Assembly: GCA_040387755.1 (NCBI GenBank) | Contig: JAZKDB010000002.1 | Coordinates: 620,001-684,000, forward strand | Direction: 5' to 3' | Length of the DNA: 64,000 nucleotides | Origin: Rurimicrobium sp040387755 | Lineage (GTDB): Bacteria > Bacteroidota > Bacteroidia > Chitinophagales > Chitinophagaceae | Position numbers and translations under genes: made by a program | The notes under the pieces: model-generated | Databases searched by the model: none | The model's input: the letters and a program-made list of their open reading frames with translations, nothing else | Told to the model about the DNA's origin: nothing | Shown: positions 1-8,913 of the stretch, piece after piece | Numbering within the stretch: position 1 is the first letter of the stretch | How the letters are laid out: every line of letters begins with the position of its first letter

Positions 1-39
1 CCAGGTGGCGGAATGGGCTTGCCTTTTGGCAAGAAATAA
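1..39 (+). CDS. C-terminal end of an unidentified protein (partial)
   Basis: The window opens inside a reading frame whose last 12 codons read PGGGMGLPFGKK before TAA at 37-39. A Gly/Met/Pro-rich basic tail like this occurs at the C-terminus of several bacterial proteins, for example YbaB-like or Ffh-like ones, but 12 residues cannot identify it. It lies 68 bp upstream of the TerC gene on the same strand. Confidence 0.45.
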   Translation, partial: PGGGMGLPFGKK

Positions 40-107
40 TGTTTGATGATTAAGATTGGTTTTAATCATTCAGGCAAATTTTTCAATTATTAATTTTCAA
101 TTACACA

Positions 108-896
108 GTGGATTATCTTTTTAGCAGCGAAAGTATTATCAGCTTATTGACGCTTACCCTTTTGGAAATCATATTGGGTATAGACAATGTCATCTTTGTC
201 TCCATCATCATGGGGCGTATCCCGCAAGAAAACCGCAAGAAAGCGCGTCTCTACTGGATGATTTTCGGCATTGGCACAAGGGTGCTTTTGCTGATGATGC
301 TGGGCTGGTTGTTACAGCAAAAAGGCAAACCATTATTCACCATATTTGGTAACGGTATAGACCTGGCCAGCCTGGTAATGATAGGCGGTGGATTATTCCT
401 GCTCTTCAAAACAGTGATGGAAATCCACCACAAACTGGAAGGCGACGAAGAAGCTCTGGAGGCAGATGTAAAGAAAAAAGCCGGTGGCTTTGCCAAGGCC
501 ATGACTCAGATAGTACTGGTAGATATGGTCTTTTCTTTTGACAGTGTGGTTACGGCTTCGGGTATTGCACAACATCTGGAGATTATGATTACAGCCGTGG
601 TTATTGCCATGATTGTCATGTTCTTTTTCAGCGATAATATTGCCACCTTCATCCACAAGCATCCTACACTCAAAATGCTGGCCTTATCCTTTTTGGTAAT
701 GGTAGGAATGGTATTGGTGGTAGAAGGCTGGGCACCGGTTAAAGCACATGAAATGCACCTGAAAAACTATGTATATTTTGCTATGGCATTCTCCTTCAGC
801 GTAGAATTAATCAACATGAAAATGCGTAAAAAAAGCCCCAAAACGGTAGAATTGCAGGAGCCCGACCCTGAGGATGTACCGGAAGACATAGCCTAA
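108..896 (+). CDS. TerC family integral membrane protein
   Basis: This 262-residue polytopic membrane protein belongs to the TerC/YoaE-like family, linked to tellurite resistance and to metal (Mn) export or metalation of secreted proteins. The family signature is visible: an intramembrane acidic motif near residues 20-30 (LEIILGIDNVIF, with E20, D26 and N27) and a second one near 136-153 (LVDMVFSFDSVVTASG). About seven hydrophobic segments are present, and the C-terminal tail is short and acidic (EPDPEDVPEDIA). The start is GTG at 108, with no closer ATG and no Shine-Dalgarno. A strong hairpin terminator follows directly, so it ends its transcript. The family is secure; the substrate is not. 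Confidence 0.92.
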   Translation: MDYLFSSESIISLLTLTLLEIILGIDNVIFVSIIMGRIPQENRKKARLYWMIFGIGTRVLLLMMLGWLLQQKGKPLFTIFGNGIDLASLVMIGGGLFLLFKTVMEIHHKLEGDEEALEADVKKKAGGFAKAMTQIVLVDMVFSFDSVVTASGIAQHLEIMITAVVIAMIVMFFFSDNIATFIHKHPTLKMLALSFLVMVGMVLVVEGWAPVKAHEMHLKNYVYFAMAFSFSVELINMKMRKKSPKTVELQEPDPEDVPEDIA

Positions 897-910
897 AAAA
901 TATTATAAAA

Positions 911-938
911 AAGGAGCGACTGAGTCGCTCCTTTTTTT
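911..938 (+). terminator. Rho-independent terminator after terC
   Basis: A perfect inverted repeat, GGAGCGACT and AGTCGCTCC around a single G, is preceded by A-rich DNA and followed by seven T. It lies 15 bp after the TerC stop. Confidence 0.85.
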
Positions 939-1064
939 ATACCTGGATACCAGACAATTAGAAAAGCAATGAATATATTTTTTTGCGCGTATTAAACTTA
1001 TGTACATTGTGAAGAGTCAACCTTGGGACAAAAACATTTTAACATTTCACTAAAATAAGCAAAA

Positions 1065-2006
1065 ATGAAAAAACTATTCTTACGCTTAACACTTGCAGGT
1101 CTTTTCTGCTCAATAGGATTCAGCTCCTGCAAAAAAGACGGAAATGACCCACAGCCCGAAATTGTTACCGATACAGAAGCCACGGTGCAGTCGGATGATG
1201 AATCTGCTTTCACCACTCATTTTGATGCCATTGGCAATGATATGAATACCAGTATCGAAGCAGGTGGCAGCTTAATTACAGGAAAAATCACCGCTACCCT
1301 ATGCGATGCTACTGTCAAATACGACTCTACAGCTACCGACCGCAGAATCACTATTACCTACGACAGCAGCGCTACCTGCCATCCCAAATTTATCCGCTCG
1401 GGTAAAGTCATCATGACCATACCGCTTAGTGTAAGATGGAAAGATGTGGGCGCGGTAATCACCACTACTTTTGATAATGTAAAAATCACTAGGCTGAAAG
1501 ATGGCAAATACTGGATATTTAACGGCAACCACACTGTAAAAAATGTAAGTGGCGGACTGTTGAGAGACTTGTCTTCGGCAGGCAGCATCAAGCACGAAAT
1601 AGGCAGCAGCGGCATGAACATCACTTTTGATGACGGAACAGTGCGCTCGTGGAAAGTAGCCAAAGAAAGAACATTCACCTATAGCGGAGGCGTAGTCATC
1701 AGCACCATCGGTACACACTCAGATGGCAGCAGAAGCGATATTGCCGAATGGGGCATCAACCGAAAAGGGCGTTCGTTTACCAGAGCCATTACCAGCCCTA
1801 TGATTATCCGTCAGGATTGTGATTTCAGATTGGTAAGCGGTGCTACATTACATACCAATCCGGCCTGGACTGCTACAGTTACTTTTGGCTTGGATGCCAG
1901 TGGTGTTGCCACCAGCTGCCCTGCTGCAGGCGCTACTTACTATTACAAAATAGTGTGGACCAAAGCCAGTGGCGGAACTTCTAAAACAATTATAGCTCCT
2001 TACTAA
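1065..2006 (+). CDS. Predicted lipoprotein of unknown function
   Basis: A 313-residue protein with a basic hydrophobic leader ending in FSSC (Cys22), a lipoprotein-type signal followed by KKDGND, which suits a Bacteroidota outer-membrane lipoprotein. The mature part is rich in Thr, Ser and Gly and in alternating beta-type segments (for example RRITITYDSSATC and KVIMTIPLSVRWK). It has four further Cys, at least some of which could pair. No family was recognised. It stands alone, between the terC terminator and a convergent-gene terminator. ATG 1065 fits the signal peptide. The lipoprotein call is good; the function is unknown. Confidence 0.8.
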   Translation: MKKLFLRLTLAGLFCSIGFSSCKKDGNDPQPEIVTDTEATVQSDDESAFTTHFDAIGNDMNTSIEAGGSLITGKITATLCDATVKYDSTATDRRITITYDSSATCHPKFIRSGKVIMTIPLSVRWKDVGAVITTTFDNVKITRLKDGKYWIFNGNHTVKNVSGGLLRDLSSAGSIKHEIGSSGMNITFDDGTVRSWKVAKERTFTYSGGVVISTIGTHSDGSRSDIAEWGINRKGRSFTRAITSPMIIRQDCDFRLVSGATLHTNPAWTATVTFGLDASGVATSCPAAGATYYYKIVWTKASGGTSKTIIAPY

Positions 2007-2030
2007 AAGACAAAAGGATATTAAACAAAT

Positions 2031-2073
2031 AATCCGGACCGAATCAGGTGTATTTTGATTCAGTCCGGATTTT
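2031..2073. terminator. Bidirectional terminator between convergent genes
   Basis: A long imperfect hairpin pairs AATCCGGAC...GAATCA with TGATTC...GTCCGGATT, flanked by A-rich and T-rich stretches. It separates the lipoprotein gene from the minus-strand gene at 2060-2371, whose stop codon lies inside the hairpin. Confidence 0.8.
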
Positions 2074-2371
2074 GTGTGTTTACAGACAGCGATTCGCCAT
2101 ACTTATCCTGCAGTATTGATATGTGCTCCTCAATAGAGTCAATAAACTTATGAATAAAATCATGTACAATCTTATCGGAGCTAATGACTACCTGATTATC
2201 AAAAATGACCAGCTTTACAATCCCATATGTAGCAAGGATGGTTCTCAGCAAATCGCTTGACGAAGATGTGTTGTCCTGCTCCAAATCACGTATCCTCTCG
2301 GCAAATATTATCAGCGTGCGGATATCTGCTTTGATACACTCATTTACTTCTGATGGAAGGGTATGCTCCAT
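2060..2371 (-). CDS. Small hypothetical protein, mostly helical
   Basis: A 103-residue protein with no recognised family, signal peptide or membrane segment. It is rich in Ile, Leu, Asp and Glu and looks helical (EVNECIKADIRTLIIFAERIRDLEQD, then a C-terminal amphipathic stretch around DFIHKFIDSIEEHISILQ). It converges on the lipoprotein gene and shares the hairpin terminator. Sensible codon use and a clean ATG make it probably real. I infer a cytoplasmic protein; its role is unknown. Confidence 0.6.
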   Translation of the reverse strand: MEHTLPSEVNECIKADIRTLIIFAERIRDLEQDNTSSSSDLLRTILATYGIVKLVIFDNQVVISSDKIVHDFIHKFIDSIEEHISILQDKYGESLSVNTQNPD

Positions 2372-2538
2372 AAAACGCTCTATAATCTATTTTAAAACAG
2401 CTAATACACATAAAATTTTATCACATTATAAAATGTCAATATTTTCCATGTACCTTTAAAGCCGATATCGTTACAATATTGTTAATACAGAAAGCAATTA
2501 TTTTGCAAAAATCTGTCTGTAGTTATAAGCCAGAAGGC

Positions 2539-2748
2539 TTATTCGTTTTTAGACATTAAAGACAAAACGTTTTGTAAATTTTTGTAAACCAAGTTAAAAT
2601 GACGTCTTATCTCTTCAGACTGGCCGCCTATATCTGTAGAAGAAATACACCTTCTGACATAAGTTTCACTGACATTAAACCTTGTTGCAGATGATTTTAC
2701 AGCCTGAGCCCTCAAGGCATCGTAAACTTTTATCTTATTTTTACCCAT
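2539..2748 (-). CDS. Small putative HTH DNA-binding protein
   Basis: I place the start at ATG 2748, giving 69 residues beginning MGKNKIKVYDALRAQ. The frame stays open upstream to 2829, but that extension (MKYLTKISKCLFL...) is poorly protein-like and would collide with the divergent gene. Residues about 10-32 (ALRAQAVKSSATRFNVSETYVRRCI) resemble a helix-turn-helix with a recognition helix in SETYVRR. It is divergent from another small HTH-like gene, about 100 bp apart start to start, an arrangement common for regulator pairs. The function is inferred from the motif alone. Confidence 0.55.
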   Translation of the reverse strand: MGKNKIKVYDALRAQAVKSSATRFNVSETYVRRCISSTDIGGQSEEIRRHFNLVYKNLQNVLSLMSKNE

Positions 2749-2847
2749 GGTATTGTTTGTTTCGTAGTTGTAAACCTCAAAAATAAACGACAAAAAGAGA
2801 CATTTACTGATTTTAGTCAGATATTTCATTTGTACAATTTTAAATTA

Positions 2848-3243
2848 ATGAATAACAGTCAGTTAAAAGATTTTATAACTTACCTAATTGAAATAAAAAA
2901 GGTAGATTCTGTAAAAGATTTTGCCAAAAAAAGCGACATTAACAGACAATATCTTTATAAATTGCAGGCTGATTCAAAAAACATCAGCATAAAAATCAAA
3001 GCCAAGATAAGAGCTGCTTTCAAAGAAGACCTGAACCACTTTAATGCTCTATTACCTTCAAACAAATCAATAAAAGAAGATATTCTGTCCGAACCTTCTG
3101 AAACCTACCGGCAATGTAAAAACTGCGCCACCAAAGACCTTATTATCGAACAACTGCAAACAACCATTAAGGCACTGGAAGAAACACTGGACCTTTACCG
3201 AAAATCGGGACAGACTGAGAAGCCGCTAAAAAAGAAGAAATAA
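2848..3243 (+). CDS. HTH-like protein with C-terminal coiled coil
   Basis: A 131-residue protein if ATG 2848 is used; the frame extends to TTG 2830, but ATG is preferred. The N-terminal half (SVKDFAKKSDINRQYLYKLQ) has the helix-turn-helix pattern of XRE-type regulators, although the rest of the domain is divergent. A CKNCATKD segment (CxxC) follows, then a heptad-like helix (LIIEQLQTTIKALEETLDLYR) that probably mediates dimerisation, and a lysine-rich tail. It is divergent from the small HTH-like gene at 2539-2748. The target is unknown. Confidence 0.6.
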   Translation: MNNSQLKDFITYLIEIKKVDSVKDFAKKSDINRQYLYKLQADSKNISIKIKAKIRAAFKEDLNHFNALLPSNKSIKEDILSEPSETYRQCKNCATKDLIIEQLQTTIKALEETLDLYRKSGQTEKPLKKKK

Positions 3244-3272
3244 CAAAAGGAATAACCTTATTCTACAACATA

Positions 3273-3309
3273 AAAAGAGCGATAATGAACTGTTCATTAT
3301 CGCTCTTTT
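3273..3309 (+). terminator. Strong hairpin terminator
   Basis: A near-perfect inverted repeat, AAAAGAGCGATAATGAA and its complement around CTG, ends in TTTT. It can serve the upstream HTH-like gene, and on the other strand the paaZ gene ending at 3332. Confidence 0.85.
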
Positions 3310-3331
3310 GTATAAATAATATAGCCCAATT

Positions 3332-5383
3332 CTAGCCTTTCATTTTCACCATAGTCAAAATCGTAGCAATGCCCACCAGTGGCTCGTCTGTTTCGTCAAA
3401 GATTTCTACCAGCCATTTTACGATACCCTTCGGAATATCATTTTCATCTCTGGTTTCCTGCTGGATTTTTTCTTTGCAGGAGAAACGAACATACACACTT
3501 GTACCGGGATAAACAGGCTTGGTAAAGCGCAATTCGTCGATACCGTAATTGAGCAACACAGGATTGATGTTATAACTATCTACAAAAAGCCCTGCAGCCA
3601 CACTCATGATAAAATATCCATGTGCCACCTGATGCGTAAACATCGTGCCTTCGAAGTTGGTATCCTTCATATGCGCATAGAAATGGTCGCCACTGAGGTC
3701 GGCAAATTTGTCGATATCCTCGCTGGTGATCACACGTTTTTCGGTAACAATCTGGTCGCCGATTTTCAGGTCTTCAAACATCTTTTGGAACGGATGAACG
3801 CCATCTACATTGCCTTTTGCTCCCTGCTGGTATTGTTGTGAAATAGCAGTAATCATGCTCGGAGAACCTTGAATCGCCACACGCTGCATATAATGTTTTA
3901 CCCCACGCAAGCCACCCATTTCTTCGCCGCCACCTGCACGACCAGGACCACCATGTACCAATAAAGGCAATGGAGAACCGTGACCGGTACTTTCTTTGGC
4001 ACACTCATTATTCAGCACCAACACACGACCATGATACATACCTGCACCCACTACATAATCAGTAGCGATTTTAGGATCGGCAGTGATGATAGAACTGCAC
4101 AATGAACCTTTACCTAATTTGGAAAGAGCAATGGCTTCGTCCATATTTTTATAAGGCATCAAAGTAGATACCGGCCCGAAAGCCTCTACTTCATGCGTAG
4201 CAGTAGCCGTAAAAGGATTTTCGTTGCGCAGCAACAAAGGACTCATAAAAGAACCTTTGTTGAAATCGGCATCAATCAAATCGATGCTGTCCATAGAACC
4301 ATAAATGAGCTGCGAAGCAGCCAATAATTTTTGCACCTGTTCTTTTACTTCCTGCAATTGTGTTTTGCCTGCAAGCGAACCCATTCTTACTTTATCATTG
4401 AGCGGATTACCGATGGTGGTTTGTGCCAAAGCCTTGCTGATGGCTTCCTGCATCGCTTCCATCTTGTTTTCGGGCACAAAGATGCGGCGTACAGCCGTAC
4501 ATTTCTGACCACATTTGGTGGTCATTTCCTTACGCACTTCTTTCACAAAAATGTCCCACTCAGGCATATCGGGTGTAACATCTTCGCCCAGTACCATACA
4601 GTTCAGCGAATCGGCTTCCATATTAAAAGGCACTGATTCTTCTAAAATTCTTTTGCTTGATTTCAGCATCAATCCTGTACTGGCCGAACCGGTAAAGGTC
4701 ACCACATCCTGAGACATCACATTGTCCAACAAATCACCTGCAGAACCGCACAACAATTGCAAAGCACCTGCGGGCAAAATACCCGAAGCAATAATCTCGC
4801 GCACCACAGCCTCGGTAAGGAAAGAAGTAACCGTTGCGGGTTTCACCACGGCAGGCATACCCGCCAAAAGGTTCACCGCGATCTTCTCCAGCATGCCCCA
4901 AACCGGGAAGTTGAAGGCATTGATATGCACCGCAACACCCTCTTTAGGCAAGAGCAAATGGTGGCCCATAAAACTTCCTTTTTTGCTGAGGATATGCGAT
5001 TCACCATCGAGGCAAAATGAAGTATCAGGAAACTTGCGACGCAAAGAAGCATTGGCAAAAAGGTTACCGATACCGCCTTCGATATCTACCCAACTATCGG
5101 CTTTGGTAGCCCCAGTCTGGTAGCTGATGGCGTAGAATTTATCTAAATGTTTTTGCAGGTGCAGCGCCAATGCTTTGAGCATCAGTCCGCGCTCCTGAAA
5201 AGTCATTTTGCGCAAGGCAGGATTACCTACTGTGCGGGCATAATGCAGAATATCAGCATTGTTGAGCCCTTTGGTAGAAGCAAAAGCCAAAGTATCGCCA
5301 TTAACGGCATTGTAAAGCGCCTGACCTTCGCCATCGCCTGTAACCCAGTTGCCGAGAACGTAATTTTCTAATTTATGTGCCAT
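3332..5383 (-). CDS. paaZ: Bifunctional PaaZ: oxepin-CoA hydrolase and semialdehyde dehydrogenase
   Basis: A 683-residue cytoplasmic enzyme of aerobic phenylacetate degradation. It opens the oxepin-CoA ring and oxidises the resulting aldehyde with NADP. Residues about 1-530 form an aldehyde dehydrogenase with catalytic Cys295 (GQKCTAVRR) and Glu256 (FNMEADSLN). The C-terminal part is a MaoC-type hydratase with the DLSGDHFYAH motif (Asp562, His567). These positions sit at, or within one residue of, those in the E. coli enzyme. ATG 5383 is chosen; the longer frame to 5488 gives a non-homologous leader. No other paa genes are in the window, so it is either orphaned or works with a distant cluster. 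Confidence 0.93.
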   Translation of the reverse strand: MAHKLENYVLGNWVTGDGEGQALYNAVNGDTLAFASTKGLNNADILHYARTVGNPALRKMTFQERGLMLKALALHLQKHLDKFYAISYQTGATKADSWVDIEGGIGNLFANASLRRKFPDTSFCLDGESHILSKKGSFMGHHLLLPKEGVAVHINAFNFPVWGMLEKIAVNLLAGMPAVVKPATVTSFLTEAVVREIIASGILPAGALQLLCGSAGDLLDNVMSQDVVTFTGSASTGLMLKSSKRILEESVPFNMEADSLNCMVLGEDVTPDMPEWDIFVKEVRKEMTTKCGQKCTAVRRIFVPENKMEAMQEAISKALAQTTIGNPLNDKVRMGSLAGKTQLQEVKEQVQKLLAASQLIYGSMDSIDLIDADFNKGSFMSPLLLRNENPFTATATHEVEAFGPVSTLMPYKNMDEAIALSKLGKGSLCSSIITADPKIATDYVVGAGMYHGRVLVLNNECAKESTGHGSPLPLLVHGGPGRAGGGEEMGGLRGVKHYMQRVAIQGSPSMITAISQQYQQGAKGNVDGVHPFQKMFEDLKIGDQIVTEKRVITSEDIDKFADLSGDHFYAHMKDTNFEGTMFTHQVAHGYFIMSVAAGLFVDSYNINPVLLNYGIDELRFTKPVYPGTSVYVRFSCKEKIQQETRDENDIPKGIVKWLVEIFDETDEPLVGIATILTMVKMKG

Positions 5384-5420
5384 ATAAAAATGGAAGTTTT
5401 TTTTGTGTGTAGAACGAGCG

Positions 5421-5428
5421 CAAATGTA
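5421..5428 (-). promoter_or_regulatory. Putative -7 element of the paaZ promoter
   Basis: On the minus strand this reads TACATTTG, matching the Bacteroidota -7 consensus TAnnTTTG, about 38 bp upstream of the chosen start. No clear -33 TTG was found at the expected distance, so this is only moderately supported. Confidence 0.4.
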
Positions 5429-5679
5429 CAAAGGAAAGAGGCATTTGATGTATATTCTACAGCGAAACATAAATTGATAGCTTGCCAAGCTATTGAGGAT
5501 AGTTTTTGAACCTTTTGAAACTATTTTAAAAATCGTGGAAATTTCCTCTTATGGGAATTAGGTATTTTTGTATGTTGTGATAAAATGTGAAAAGTTTTTC
5601 GGTAATATAAAATAGGAGCTACTTTTAGCATTACATGAAAATACTTTTAAATTTTTTTTTTTTGAAATAACACATAAAT

Positions 5680-8439
5680 ATGGTAGAAATAGCTAACGAG
5701 TTAAAAGAAGCGATACAAAATGACAAATTAATTCTTTTCGTTGGATCGGGATTGTCAAAAAAATTTGGATTCCCAGATTGGAGCAACTTAGTCATTAATA
5801 TTCTAAAAAAGATTGGCGGAAGTAAAACTAAGTTTATACCAATTATTGAAGAAAAAGAAATGTCAGCCTTAGAAGTCTTGGGTAAATTAGAACAAGATCA
5901 TAAAACTGAAGTCATAAGGGTTGTCGAGGAAACTTTTTCTAGCTTTCCTAGTGAAACAAATTTAGACTTTCATAGAAAACTTCTTAATTTAAGTTCCAAA
6001 ATCATAACGACTAACTATGATATGGCTTTTGAGAAATCAACAGATGATTTGTACACAGTATCCAATTTTGATGCTTATAAAATAGCTCAGTTAAAAGATA
6101 AAAACAAATTCCTATTTAAAATACATGGATGCATTTCATCGCCATCAAATTGCACTCTTTTTCCCTCACAATATGAAGTCTTATATAGTAATAATGAAAA
6201 AGCTACGATTTTTAAGTTAAAGAGTTTTTTAGAAGAAAATACATTGCTGTTTTTAGGATATAGTATGAATGACCCAGAAATTACGAATATTCTTAACAAT
6301 ATAAATGTAATGTTCGAGGATCACAGTCCCAAGCATTTTATCATATCTACGGATATTTTCAATTCGAATAAATTTATTAAAAACTTTCCATATCCTCATT
6401 TGGAAAGCTACGATAGATTAGAAGAAATCATAGATTATTTAATTGAATTCAAGAAAAAAGATGCACAAATTTCTGATTTAAAAATCAAAAGAGACAACCT
6501 AGGTTCATTTGATTTTGCAAAAGCAATTGAAGTCTTTAACCAAGAAGATCGCAATTTAAGCTATAGTTCTACAAAAGAAGACATTGCCCGAGTTAAACAA
6601 ATAAAGGCTCAAATAATTAAAGATATTTTTTCCCAATCCGATGAAAAAATTGAATTCATTTCTTCGAAAAATACTTTAATGCTATCCTCTTTATACTTTG
6701 ATAGTATATACACATCACCAAAACTTAATGAGGGATTAATCTCAGAAATTCAAAAAGTAAGACATGATGATGAAAAATTTCAATGGTATGACCGTAGTAT
6801 TATTGTTAGTGGATTAACTTTAAGTCTAATACATCATGAGTTTGATATACAAAAAGCAAATCTTTTGTTAGATTTTGTTACAAATTTTGAAGAAGGTGTA
6901 TGGGAAAAGGCATTAACAGGTATCATTTTATCAATTATTCTTCAAAAAAATAGGAGATGGAAAAAGAGTCCTTTATTTTTAAAAAGATTAGAATCTCTTC
7001 AATCAAATGAAAAAATTCAAACAGGAATTATTTGTATTGATTTTATTTTAAAAAACGAACTCTATAAAGAATGTCTTTTTGATCCATCGATTTATAATAT
7101 AGACTTGTTTAGTAATCCTATGAATTGCTTTGTGCCATTTTTTGAAAACAATGAAATTTTTAAGGATGCATTAGTTAATTCTAAAAGTGATTTTGATATA
7201 GAGTATTTCAAAAACTATATTACTATTTTACCCCTAATAGACTGCTATAAATATGCATTATGTACTTTGTTAAGTAAGAATAATATTAAAACCAGAAAAT
7301 TGGAGGGAAAAGACAAAGAAAGATTTATTGAAAAAAACTCCATATCATCAGTGCTTAATCCATACCAAAATATTTTAGGCACTTTGTATAATTTTTTTAC
7401 TTATTACCCAAATGAATTAGTTTATAATGTTTTTAAAAAGCAATTGCTATTAACAAGAACTGATTTGCGAACAATAGTTCTTGACAAGACAAATCAGCTT
7501 TTGTTAGAGGCTAATACTTTATATTCGGAAGATAGATATAAAGAAGCGATAGTTAAATATGATGACCTACTTAGAATTGATAATACTAACGAAGAAGCAC
7601 TAATTCAGAAAGCTAATTGTTATTATGATTTGAGAAATTATAAAGAAAGCTTAAATCTGTATTTGAAGATAAAAACTCAGAAAACAAATGTTTCAAGTAT
7701 AGATTTTAAAATAGCCGACTGCTACAATGAAATTAAAGAATATCAAGAATCACTAAAGTATTGTGAAGAGTTGTTAAAAAATGATTTCTTTCACAACTAC
7801 ATACTTTTTGCCTTAATATCTAATAACTACAGTGAGCTAAATGACTCAGAAAATGCAATCAAATATATATCTATGTGCGAGAAATGTGCTGTTAGTAAAG
7901 ATGAAAAACTTAACATTGCTATTGTGTATGAAACACATGACAGATTTGAGGATGGCAAAAGGGTAATTGATGAAATTTTAGAGTTGGACCCTAAAAACTC
8001 AAGTGCTTGGGATATTTTAGGGAGTATTCATATGCATTTATTTGAATGGGATTTAGCTAAAGAAGCTATGCAAAACGCTGAAGATTTTGATAAAAAGGAC
8101 AATTCTTATGAACTAAATAAAGCACGATTATTGCTATTCTCTCAGAAAAATATTGATGAGCCAAAGAATATTTTTGAAAAACTAATAAACGTAAAAGAAA
8201 ACTACAAAGATGTAGCCTATGGCAATTTGGGGCACTATTATCTTATAAATGACAATAAGGAATTAGCATTTAATAACTATCTCAATTCGTTGAGATCAAT
8301 GAAAGATGAAAAAGAATTCTTAAAAAAAATGCAGATAGATTTAAAATTCATTTTAAATCTTGGAGTTAATAAGGAGGTCTATTTTTCCATACGCGATGAA
8401 GTTATTAAAAAATATCACTCAGATATAAATAATAAATAA
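5680..8439 (+). CDS. SIR2-like NADase-type protein with TPR repeats (probable defence protein)
   Basis: A 919-residue protein. Residues about 1-260 form a SIR2_2-type domain: an FVGSGLS nucleotide-binding loop (22-26), TTNYD (110-114), a KIHG motif with His149, and FLGYSMNDPE around 191-199. Asn112 and His149 match the residues SIR2-type NADases use for catalysis. The middle is helical and unassigned. From about 605 onward there are repeated TPR-like motifs (for example YKEAIVKYDDLLRIDN and YKESLNLYLKIK). In known systems such as ThsA or DSR proteins, this domain destroys NAD when phage is sensed. By inference the TPR part is the sensor or oligomeriser. The gene is markedly AT-rich, stands alone and is followed by a REPIN-like element, all signs of transfer. 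Confidence 0.82.
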   Translation: MVEIANELKEAIQNDKLILFVGSGLSKKFGFPDWSNLVINILKKIGGSKTKFIPIIEEKEMSALEVLGKLEQDHKTEVIRVVEETFSSFPSETNLDFHRKLLNLSSKIITTNYDMAFEKSTDDLYTVSNFDAYKIAQLKDKNKFLFKIHGCISSPSNCTLFPSQYEVLYSNNEKATIFKLKSFLEENTLLFLGYSMNDPEITNILNNINVMFEDHSPKHFIISTDIFNSNKFIKNFPYPHLESYDRLEEIIDYLIEFKKKDAQISDLKIKRDNLGSFDFAKAIEVFNQEDRNLSYSSTKEDIARVKQIKAQIIKDIFSQSDEKIEFISSKNTLMLSSLYFDSIYTSPKLNEGLISEIQKVRHDDEKFQWYDRSIIVSGLTLSLIHHEFDIQKANLLLDFVTNFEEGVWEKALTGIILSIILQKNRRWKKSPLFLKRLESLQSNEKIQTGIICIDFILKNELYKECLFDPSIYNIDLFSNPMNCFVPFFENNEIFKDALVNSKSDFDIEYFKNYITILPLIDCYKYALCTLLSKNNIKTRKLEGKDKERFIEKNSISSVLNPYQNILGTLYNFFTYYPNELVYNVFKKQLLLTRTDLRTIVLDKTNQLLLEANTLYSEDRYKEAIVKYDDLLRIDNTNEEALIQKANCYYDLRNYKESLNLYLKIKTQKTNVSSIDFKIADCYNEIKEYQESLKYCEELLKNDFFHNYILFALISNNYSELNDSENAIKYISMCEKCAVSKDEKLNIAIVYETHDRFEDGKRVIDEILELDPKNSSAWDILGSIHMHLFEWDLAKEAMQNAEDFDKKDNSYELNKARLLLFSQKNIDEPKNIFEKLINVKENYKDVAYGNLGHYYLINDNKELAFNNYLNSLRSMKDEKEFLKKMQIDLKFILNLGVNKEVYFSIRDEVIKKYHSDINNK

Positions 8440-8455
8440 TACTACCCGCCGTCCA

Positions 8456-8659
8456 GCTGTTCGTGATGTTCCTTAGGTCTCGCCGCTCTGGGAGCGGACA
8501 GGCATCCCAAAAACAAATAAAGCGGATTTGCAATCCGCAAAAGGACAATTAAAAATGGAGATTTCTTATGAAAGGAGATTAAAAATCTCCTTTATTTACA
8601 GTATGGGATGCCCGTCCGAATCGGCACCGGCGGACGCTGCCGCTAACATCACGACCAGC
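8456..8659. repeat. REPIN-like element, long form (copy a)
   Basis: About 204 bp with 15-bp ends matching at 14 positions (GCTGTTCGTGATGTT and the complement of AACATCACGACCAGC). It consists of two inverted REP modules around a linker holding the palindrome GCGGATTTGCAATCCGC. The inner part also has AAAGGAGATT and AATCTCCTTT arms. It lies just after the SIR2-TPR gene. Confidence 0.8.
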
Positions 8660-8913
8660 GAACACTTGCCTCAACACCAACAATAGCGGAAATACTCCTC
8701 TTTTTGTTCGCTATCATCTTCAGTCCGGGCATGACTGTTACTATTGAGCATTTGTTGTTATCTTCAACATTAGTAATTCTATCCGGCAGCGGTTTTGGGC
8801 CGGAGCTTTTCCAAATACCGCCAATACCCAAACCCTTAGCTACAGGCATTGGCGACAGCGTGCGAACTCGGGAGGACTTGAAAATACTAACGAAAATAAA
8901 TGGACAGAAAACA
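8660..8913. other. Intergenic stretch without an identified gene
   Basis: These 254 bp lie between REPIN copy a and the propeller lipoprotein. Short frames cross it on both strands, and the lipoprotein's own frame is open back to 8704. None has a recognisable product, so I treat it as non-coding or as degraded insertion DNA. Confidence 0.4.

Noticed and set aside
1299..1718. 139-codon minus-strand ORF in the lipoprotein gene
   Set aside because: Antisense shadow with no domain.
4722..5123. 133-codon plus-strand ORF opposite paaZ
   Set aside because: Shadow frame of a well-supported enzyme.
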